Part shown: positions 8,145-11,660 of the stretch, one piece after another
How the letters are laid out: each line of letters starts with the position of its first letter
Position numbering within the stretch: the stretch's first letter is position 1
From: Chromera velia
Lineage: Eukaryota; Sar; Chromeraceae
Assembly: GCA_018398765.1 (NCBI GenBank)
Contig: JAHBMJ010003305.1
Coordinates: 1 to 11,660, forward strand
Direction: 5' to 3'
Length of the DNA: 11,660 nt
Program-made: the position numbers and the translations under genes
The notes under the pieces: model-generated
Seen by the model: the letters and a program-made list of their open reading frames with translations, nothing else
Told to the model about the DNA's origin: nothing
The model's database searches: none

Positions 8145-9988
8145 GTCTATCTGCCATTCTTTCTTTCTTTCTTTCTTTCTTTCTTTTTTTGTTTCTTTCT
8201 TTCTTTCTTTCTTGCTTGCTTTCTTTCTTTCTTTTCTTCCTTCACTGTCTTTCAGCACCTGCATGGGTGGATCTTGTGAGTTTTTTTCCCCGCGCTCATA
8301 TCGGATTTCCCTTGTGCCCGACTTTCTGGCGTCTCGTGGCCTGAATTGTGTTTGTTCTGATCAGATGTTCCCGGATGCCGACCTGTATGTCGGGGCGAGA
8401 CGACTACATACATACATACAGACAGACAGACAGACAGACAGACACTCGAAAAATTCTTGCGTTGACGCTTTCCATTGTCTCTGACATAACGTTATCCGCA
8501 GAAACTGTCTGATGCGAAGCCATGCCCTCCTTCGCCTTTCCCATGCTGCATTCGCGACAACCGTGTTCGACTGTCGCCTCTCTCTGACGTTCTCCTTTTC
8601 GTCCTTCGAGTTCTCTTCTCTTGGAACGTGCTGTTCACCCTCAACCTGTTCATCTTGCTCGACGAGACCGACGAGCGGCTGACCCCTCGACGCCCCGCTA
8701 CCTACACCACAGCCCCGGAGGGCCTCTCCCTCCCGGGATACTAAGACCTCCAGGCATTCGCTCCTGCCGCATTGCTCAAGGGCGTCGTGGCACACATCTT
8801 TGGTCAGGTTTTTGTCTCAGGGGTTGTTCGCGGTCTGGTGGCATCGGTATGGAGTTCAGAAAACACCTGTGCGCGGGTGCCGTCGGAGGCTTTTTTCCGG
8901 ACTGACAGGAACTCAGCAGAATCTGATCCTACCGTGAGGGACAGAGAGGGAGAGGTACCTGAGGAGATCAGTCTCGGAAGAGCGATAACTCAGAACACGC
9001 ACATTCCTGACACAAAGGAGGACAGCAAGGGTCGGCGTTCGAGTGCAAGTGGGGGTGGGGACAAGTCTCCCCCCGGGGGGAGGAAAAGGGCAAGTTTCTG
9101 TAGGGCAAACTCACTCACCGCAAAAGAGCAACAACGTACACTGTACTACCGTTTCTCATCAGAGCTAAGAGCAGGAGCCCCCCATCAGCTTTTGAGCAGA
9201 AAGGTGTGTGCAGGGATTTATATGAAGATGCGGCGGGTCGAACAGACGACGCATTTTATACTCGCAGTAGGCTGCGGGATGTTCGCGATTGTGCTTGGCG
9301 TCCTATTTGTTGTTGTTGGGACGGCCGGAAACGGGGGTGTGCCTGAGAGCGGGAGAGACCAGGATATTGTCGTTCATGAGCATTCGGTCTCGGTGATCGT
9401 CCTGCTCGGGTTCGAATTTTCGAACGTCCTCGTGGTCGGAATCCTTCACAGCTTCATCGTCTGGTCAGTCAGTCTCCAGCTCGAATTAAGGAAGTCGTCT
9501 CCCCTTACAGAGTGCATGAGTGGGTGCTATTCGGAATTCATCTTCTTTTACCTAGAGGTGACTCCTCTTTCGTTATCAAAGAATGCATCGATCGATCCAT
9601 CTTTTCGTGTCTCGATCTGATACGGATCTCAATTCCTCCACGCGACCGTCTAGGATAAATCGTTGGTTCTCTTAATTGTGTCGATCAGATAATGCAGCTT
9701 GTACGTCCGATTGACAACACAATTCTTATCCAAAGCTGTGCATGTGAGTATGTGCTGCATGTGCATGCGTATAAAAACAATTGTGGAGGAGCTGATGCTT
9801 GCAGGCTATCGTTGAGGTGCTCCATCTTCGACAGATTCCTCAACGTATTCCCAGATCTCCTCATCTTCCCGCAGCTCTCCCCACTCCGAAAGCCCTTGCG
9901 TGGCCACGAACCCATGCACACTGTGGACGGGTACACGCTGCCAACTTGGGTGGTCCCGGAGCCCCGGGATGCAGACGAAGACGAATGA
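409..9988 (+). CDS. Large EGF / GAIN-GPS / multi-TM membrane protein, polycystin-1-like layout (5'-partial)
   Basis: One spliced gene, 19 reconstructed exons, 5' end missing. All introns are GT...CAG and all 18 junctions keep phase; the joined length after the first split codon is exactly divisible by three, ending at TGA 9986-9988. Order in the product (numbered from the first visible codon): Cys module (about 1-38), EGF-CA (about 38-80), helical REJ/GAIN-like stalk (about 86-450), GPS (about 452-495), TM1 (about 530-552), long hydrophilic loop, TM2 (about 1187-1210), TM3-like segment (about 1245-1275), TM4 (about 1408-1431), TM5 (about 1453-1485), acidic C terminus. GPS followed at once by a helix is known from adhesion GPCRs and polycystin-1/REJ proteins; the widely separated later helices favour the latter. 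No PLAT and no channel module are visible. An in-frame TAA at 8742-8744 means the gene may be broken, mis-sequenced or end there. Likely role, inferred only: surface adhesion or sensing. Confidence 0.7.
727..747 (+). repeat. (GAAT)n touching a splice acceptor
   Basis: Four GAAT units run directly into the GCAG acceptor of the EGF exon, replacing a normal pyrimidine tract. Confidence 0.85.
748..873 (+). CDS. Exon: EGF-like calcium-binding domain
   Basis: Classic EGF-CA domain. Joined to the previous exon it starts N-I-D-E-C, and the six cysteines follow the EGF order: [21 protein letters not shown]. The DEAGSFTC and GFSGDG stretches are typical of the domain, including the aromatic and Gly positions. 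The exon is phase 1-1, the symmetry seen for EGF modules. Donor GTTGGT at 874 keeps the sixth Cys. EGF-CA domains bind Ca2+ and stiffen extracellular stalks. This is the most secure domain call in the window. Confidence 0.88.
1174..1205 (+). repeat. (CT)n microsatellite serving as pyrimidine tract
   Basis: About 16 CT units ending 8 bases before the GCAG acceptor of the 17-nt exon at 1214. Confidence 0.95.
1214..1230 (+). CDS. Microexon, 17 nt
   Basis: Lies between acceptor GTGCAG, preceded by the (CT)n tract, and donor GTAAGA. It takes phase 1 from the EGF exon and returns phase 0, which is what the next exon needs. It encodes about VQEGPT in the linker between EGF and stalk. The support is splice signals plus phase; no domain can be checked in so few residues. 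Confidence 0.55.
1474..1491 (+). repeat. (CATA)n microsatellite
   Basis: Four CATA units inside the intron between the exons at 1214 and 1607. Confidence 0.85.
1607..1735 (+). CDS. Exon: hydrophilic stalk start
   Basis: Acceptor GCGCAG and strong donor GTGAGT (1736), phase 0-0, 43 residues. Polar and acidic, starting [17 protein letters not shown] and ending around [12 protein letters not shown] recognise no family. It sits between the EGF domain and the helical segment preceding the GAIN-like region. Confidence 0.6.
2025..2153 (+). CDS. Exon: Ala/Ser-rich helical stalk
   Basis: Acceptor TTTACAG after a pyrimidine-rich stretch; donor GTCGGT at 2154; phase 0-0. The 43 residues are Ala/Ser/Glu-rich with helical character (for example [13 protein letters not shown] and [16 protein letters not shown]). 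It continues without a phase break into the next two exons, whose sequence resembles the helical part of REJ/GAIN regions in polycystin-1-like proteins. Confidence 0.65.
2192..2240 (+). repeat. (ATTC)n imperfect tetranucleotide repeat
   Basis: Runs of ATTC with two small interruptions, just inside the intron that starts at 2154. Confidence 0.85.
2637..2685 (+). CDS. Exon: short helical segment, 49 nt
   Basis: Acceptor GTTGCAG; donor GTCAGT (2686), the first unit of a GTCAGTCAGTCA run. Encodes [16 protein letters not shown], then a Ser split across the junction, continuing as DSLSNVLGG in the next exon. The heptad-like D-L-x2-V-x-D-x-L-x2-I pattern crosses the join smoothly, which supports the model. 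Confidence 0.7.
2964..3083 (+). repeat. 60-bp tandem duplication in an intron
   Basis: Two adjacent copies, 2964-3023 and 3024-3083, with a handful of mismatches. Both contain GGGAGCATGGGTAACAGACC. They lie in the intron between exons 2637-2685 and 3422-3586. Function unknown. Confidence 0.9.
3115..3192 (+). repeat. Compound (TC)n(TG)n(AG)n microsatellite
   Basis: TC tract 3115-3143, TG tract about 3144-3168, AG tract 3169-3192. The TC and AG arms are complementary and could pair as a long stem with the TG tract as loop. Confidence 0.95.
3344..3416 (+). repeat. (GT)n microsatellite next to an acceptor
   Basis: Long GT tract, slightly interrupted, ending only a few bases before the ATACAG acceptor of exon 3422. 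There is no ordinary pyrimidine tract here. Confidence 0.95.
3422..3586 (+). CDS. Exon: Ser/Thr-rich beta region (REJ/GAIN-like)
   Basis: Starts with the last two bases of a split Ser codon and ends in phase 1 at donor GTCGGT. Contains [19 protein letters not shown] and [15 protein letters not shown], alternating beta-strand patterns with many Ser/Thr. A helical stretch followed by such strands before a GPS is the usual order in REJ/GAIN regions. The assignment rests on pattern and position, not on a residue-level match. Confidence 0.7.
3841..4030 (+). CDS. Exon: GAIN-like region
   Basis: Acceptor GCTTGCAG. The frame is set by the previous exon (a split Gly) and encodes [17 protein letters not shown], then [15 protein letters not shown] and [18 protein letters not shown]. 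The 3' end is ambiguous: GTAGGT donors occur at 4027 and 4031 and GTAAGT at 4035. The last would include an in-frame TAG. Ending at 4030 fits splicing to exon 4159; ending at 4026 fits direct splicing to exon 4367. Confidence 0.65.
4159..4262 (+). CDS. Possible cassette exon
   Basis: A very good pyrimidine tract and TTTTCAG acceptor precede it, but the proposed donor GTTCCT (4263) is weak. Joined from 4030 it encodes about [18 protein letters not shown], then [12 protein letters not shown], and hands on phase 1 as exon 4367 requires. Skipping it, with the upstream exon ending at 4026, also keeps the frame, so it may be alternative or absent. Confidence 0.45.
4367..4747 (+). CDS. Exon: GAIN-like insert and first half of GPS
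   Basis: Acceptor TTTGCAG, donor GTAGGC. The first part is a basic/acidic insert ([19 protein letters not shown]) that looks like a disordered loop. The second part has [15 protein letters not shown] and ends with [16 protein letters not shown]. The last piece matches the start of a GPS motif: Cys, then Asp, then Trp, then the Gly of the GC pair, which is completed across the junction. Confidence 0.75.
5014..5117 (+). CDS. Exon: second half of GPS motif
   Basis: Completes the GPS: W-T-T-A-G-C, then FCTC about 16 residues later, then [13 protein letters not shown]. Spacing of W, GC and CxC fits the GPS family, in which autoproteolysis occurs at HL(T/S). Here the equivalent residues read about L-R-S, so the catalytic His is missing and cleavage is doubtful. 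The donor is taken as GTGAGT at 5118; GTGCGA at 5112 is also in phase and would drop two residues. Confidence 0.78.
5421..5454 (+). repeat. (CTT)n microsatellite as pyrimidine tract
   Basis: About ten CTT units ending just before the TTGCAG acceptor of the TM1 exon. Confidence 0.95.
5463..5614 (+). CDS. Exon: first transmembrane helix after GPS
   Basis: Phase 0 at the start, phase 2 at donor GTCAGT (5615). About 27 polar residues follow the GPS, then a clear hydrophobic helix at 5544-5614 ([18 protein letters not shown]). A GPS directly followed by the first membrane helix is the common layout of adhesion GPCRs and polycystin-1-like proteins. Confidence 0.8.
5984..7600 (+). CDS. Exon: long hydrophilic, probably cytoplasmic, loop
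   Basis: The largest exon: 539 codons without a stop, acceptor GCGTGCAG, donor GTCAGT (7601). Ala is split across the join to TM1. The early part is basic and helical (around [42 protein letters not shown]). The middle has Ser/Arg/Glu-rich, possibly phosphorylated stretches ([33 protein letters not shown]). Two coiled-coil-like segments lie at about 6978-7095 ([19 protein letters not shown]) and 7455-7530 ([19 protein letters not shown]). A proline-rich stretch lies between. In polycystin-1 a PLAT domain follows TM1, but I see none here. Family not recognised. Sequence past 7600 stays open only because it enters repeat DNA. Confidence 0.75.
7601..7633 (+). repeat. (GTCA)n repeat forming a splice donor
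   Basis: GTCA units with GTCA/ATCA/GTCG variants begin exactly at the donor, so several GTCAGT hexamers compete as splice donors. Confidence 0.85.
7638..7779 (+). repeat. (CA)n microsatellite, interrupted
   Basis: Long CA tract with regular CACACACC interruptions, filling the rest of the intron up to the GCAACAG acceptor at 7787. Confidence 0.95.
7788..7825 (+). CDS. Small exon, 38 nt
   Basis: Acceptor GCAACAG follows the CA tract. It completes a split Arg and encodes [12 protein letters not shown], ending in phase 1 at a weak GTTTTT donor. Phase fits both neighbours. Supported mainly by phase and open frame. Confidence 0.5.
7902..8019 (+). CDS. Exon: basic end of the loop
   Basis: Acceptor TTCCATACAG, donor GTATCC (8020). 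Encodes a charged stretch ([19 protein letters not shown]), then [19 protein letters not shown]. Open through all 39 codons in the required frame. No family recognised. Confidence 0.55.
8109..8148 (+). repeat. (CTGT)n microsatellite
   Basis: Tandem CTGT units in the intron before the 20-nt exon at 8256. Confidence 0.95.
8158..8240 (+). repeat. (TTTC)n microsatellite as pyrimidine tract
   Basis: Long TTTC tract with TTTTTTTG and TTGC interruptions, ending about 15 bases before the TTTCAG acceptor at 8255. Confidence 0.95.
8256..8275 (+). CDS. Microexon, 20 nt
   Basis: Sits between TTTCAG and a strong GTGAGT donor. Completes a split Ser and encodes TCMGGS, leaving one base for the next exon. 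Phase is consistent on both sides. Confidence 0.5.
8365..8384 (+). CDS. Microexon, 20 nt
   Basis: Sits between GATCAG and a strong GTATGT donor. With the base carried from the previous exon it encodes YVPGCRP and ends in phase 0, as exon 8502 requires. Confidence 0.5.
8406..8443 (+). repeat. (CATA)n(CAGA)n microsatellite
   Basis: CATA units followed by CAGA units, shortly after the GTATGT donor at 8385. Confidence 0.95.
8502..9463 (+). CDS. Exon: TM2-TM5, with an in-frame TAA
   Basis: Acceptor ATCCGCAG, phase 0; donor GTCAGT (9464), phase 2. Hydrophobic segments: 8589-8660 ([19 protein letters not shown]), about 8763-8854 ([15 protein letters not shown], more amphipathic), 9252-9323 ([20 protein letters not shown]) and 9387-9463 ([17 protein letters not shown]). 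Between the third and fourth is a polar loop rich in Arg, Ser and Gly. A TAA at 8742-8744 interrupts the frame, which stays open for a further 239 codons to 9463 in the same phase. No good GT donor lies between the second helix and the TAA. The pair of closely spaced last helices resembles TM4-TM5 of polycystin-1-like proteins by pattern only. Confidence 0.65.
9805..9988 (+). CDS. Last exon: end of TM5 and acidic tail
   Basis: Acceptor GCTTGCAG. A Trp codon is split TG|G across the junction, which fixes the frame: [19 protein letters not shown], then [17 protein letters not shown] and TGA. The basic, amphipathic start continues TM5 and the acidic end looks like a normal cytosolic tail. A different frame (ending 10020) is also open but would break phase. 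Confidence 0.65.
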
Positions 9989-10311
9989 TGTCAACTTTTT
10001 TTCAGACTCGACTTGATTGATGTTTGAGCGGGTCGTGTCCCCTCCAACGGACAATTGTGGACGAAGCTCTGCCATTTGAATCGTCATGGTGCGATGTTTC
10101 TCCAACCTCTTCGCACGGTTCTTCTGTCGGTTTGTTTGTCTGTCGCTGGTTCCATGGAAATGGACTGACTCTTCTTCTGTACATACTTTTGAAAGCACGC
10201 ATGACTTGCACATGATGATCAGGTATCTTTCTGGATCATGGAGCCTGCCTGTGTGCGCATGGCACACCAGTGGATTGGAATTTGGTCCGGAGTCGGGCGA
10301 TGAGGCCATAT
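9989..10311 (+). other. Downstream region, nothing recognised
   Basis: Probably 3' UTR and intergenic DNA. No AATAAA signal, RNA gene or convincing frame was seen. Open frames that start here are carried mainly by the minisatellite that follows. Confidence 0.4.
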
Positions 10312-10659
10312 CGATCCGGGGTGCATCTCTCTTCTCACTTCGATCCGGGGTGCATCTCTCTTCTCACTTCGATCCGGGGTGCATCTCTCTTCTCACTTCG
10401 ATCCGGGGTGCATCTCTCTTCTCACTTCGATCCGGGGGGCATCTCTCTTCTCACTTCGATCCGGGGTGCATCTCTCTTCTCACTTCGATCCGGGGTGCAT
10501 CTCTCTTCTCACTTCGATCCGGGGTGCATCTCTCTTCGCACTTCGATCCGGGGTGCATCTCTCTTCTCACTTCGATCCGGGGTGCATCTCTCTTCTCACT
10601 TCGATCCGGGGTGCATCTCTCTTTGCACTTCGATCCGGGGTGCATCTCTCTTCTCACTT
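10312..10659. repeat. 29-bp minisatellite, 12 copies
   Basis: Twelve uninterrupted head-to-tail units beginning CGATCCGGGGTGCATCTCTC. Starts fall every 29 bases from 10312 to 10631. Only a few substitutions occur: one T to G at about 10437 and single changes in the units at 10515 and 10602. There are no spacers, so this is not CRISPR. The unit has no stop in several frames on both strands, so it produces long artificial open frames with a 29-residue period. Confidence 0.97.
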
Positions 10660-11079
10660 CGAATCCCTCTCTCTACCACCCCGCTTACGCAAGAAGCACT
10701 GCATGTGTCAATACAATATCCTTTTTCAAATTGGTGGCAAGTCGCGTCATCATGAGGGTTCTCCTCCTTACGTACAACCACAATTTTTAGAGCCAACCTC
10801 CTCTATACAGAGCGTGGGTACGAGCGTTCGTCTGTCAAAGTCTTTCCATTCGCTTTGCTCTTCGTCCCGAAAGGCGGTGTGTTGGCTTGTGGCACCAGAT
10901 TTCTGTGCTTGGAGTATCGACGGCTCTCCAAGCTTTTGTAGACCAATTTTGTACAAAATATTAAAGCCTAGCTTTGTATCAAAGATCGAGACGTAGGGTA
11001 TGACTGTGTCTGCATGCAACAAATGTTCCTCTTTACGTTGTATTGGTTGCCCTTTGCCCAACAAGTCCTCAATCATACT
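10660..11079. other. Unassigned stretch with a weak minus-strand open frame
   Basis: The only open frame of note without repeat content is on the minus strand, 11076 to 10768 (102 codons, mixed composition, starting MIEDLLGKGQPIQRKEE). I recognise no family, and it could be chance. A 14-bp perfect palindrome (ATTTTGTACAAAAT) lies at 10946-10959, next to an ATTAAA. Confidence 0.35.
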
Positions 11080-11660
11080 GTTTTATATTCTCAGAATATG
11101 CTGTGATTTTGATGATGCCTTTTCTCACTTTATCTAGAGCCAGGGGCATCATCATCATCATTACGATAACATGATATAATAAAAAAGCGATACGCAACTT
11201 ATTATACTCCATAAAGCAAATATTATAATTGTTAATTAATTTATGCTAATTGCCAAAATATTTCCTAGAATATTTCTGTTAGTGACCCAAGTTTCAACCA
11301 ACTGGCGGTTTTGTCTAGCAGGTGTTTAACTTCTTTCTAGAAGTTCTTTTTAAGCCACAAGAGTTAGTGTTTAGTAAAAAACTGCTTATAAGCTTTCTTT
11401 TTAGATCAATTTGTAGCCTGATCATGTTCTATCCGGATCGCGAGATCAACCCTACCTAGCCCTATACTAGCAATTTGTAAATTAGTTGTACTGTTCTATT
11501 GAAGTTATAGGCAACAGAATGAAGTTAGATTTTTAGATCGAAGGCTAGTAAGAACGATATAGACTAGTCTTATTTTGTTAAGTAAATATTTAGGTATTAA
11601 ATTGAGCAACAGGAATAATAGATTAAGAAGTCATGGAGAAAGATCAATCGAAATGTAAGA
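11080..11660. other. AT-rich segment of different origin
   Basis: Composition changes abruptly: by hand count GC is about 22% over 11161-11280, against roughly half in the gene. Microsatellites stop. No gene is recognisable; an ATG at 11633 opens a frame (MEKDQSKCK) that runs off the end. A 7-bp inverted repeat (AACTTCT/AGAAGTT) lies at 11328-11345. It could be the leader of a mobile element, an organelle-derived insert or an assembly join. Confidence 0.5.

Noticed and set aside
8621-8905. 94-codon frame overlapping the TAA region
   Set aside because: Pro/Arg-rich shadow without start context or domain, in a different frame from the hydrophobic segments.
10312-10659. CRISPR array
   Set aside because: Units are directly adjacent with no spacers, and the setting is eukaryotic.
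10086-10790. 234-codon frame, with related frames of 161 and 205 codons
   Set aside because: Most of the length is the 29-bp minisatellite, which is open in several frames; the ends have no recognisable content.
11080-11660. Long terminal repeat of a retrotransposon
   Set aside because: No clear TG...CA ends, primer-binding site or second copy could be seen within the window.

Overview
The window looks like nuclear DNA of a protist-like eukaryote. It has many short exons with consistent GT...CAG introns, dense microsatellites and no bacterial-style operons. The first exon carries a Cys module of the form CxxNExVxxNxCxxC...GTxNxAGDDASGxDTxCD, which I associate from memory with algal and alveolate surface proteins. 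A chromerid-like alveolate would fit, but that is an inference and no rRNA or organellar marker is present to test it.

About 9.6 kb (409-9988, + strand) reads as the 3' part of ONE intron-rich gene. I reconstructed 19 exons: 409-522, 748-873, 1214-1230, 1607-1735, 2025-2153, 2637-2685, 3422-3586, 3841-4030, 4159-4262, 4367-4747, 5014-5117, 5463-5614, 5984-7600, 7788-7825, 7902-8019, 8256-8275, 8365-8384, 8502-9463 and 9805-9988. All 18 junctions keep the reading phase and the joined length is a whole number of codons (about 1,538 plus the stop). One in-frame TAA at 8742-8744 interrupts it. The 5' end lies outside the window.

The predicted product is a large membrane protein. Its ectodomain has the Cys module, an EGF-CA domain, a helical then beta-rich REJ/GAIN-like region, and a GPS motif with W, GC and CxC but without the usual HL(T/S) cleavage residues. 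A first transmembrane helix follows. Next comes a very long hydrophilic, probably cytoplasmic, loop of about 675 residues up to TM2, and then four more hydrophobic segments and an acidic tail. The order GPS-TM1-loop-TM2..5 recalls the N-terminal half of polycystin-1-like proteins, but I see no PLAT domain in the loop and no PKD2-type channel module at the end.

Introns are full of microsatellites, many lying directly on donor or acceptor sites, and three exons are only 17-20 nt. After the gene comes a featureless stretch, then a 12-copy, 29-bp minisatellite (10312-10659), a stretch with only weak unrecognised ORFs, and from about 11080 a sharp change to AT-rich DNA (about 22% GC at 11161-11280) that runs off the end. 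It could be a mobile element, organellar insert or assembly join.
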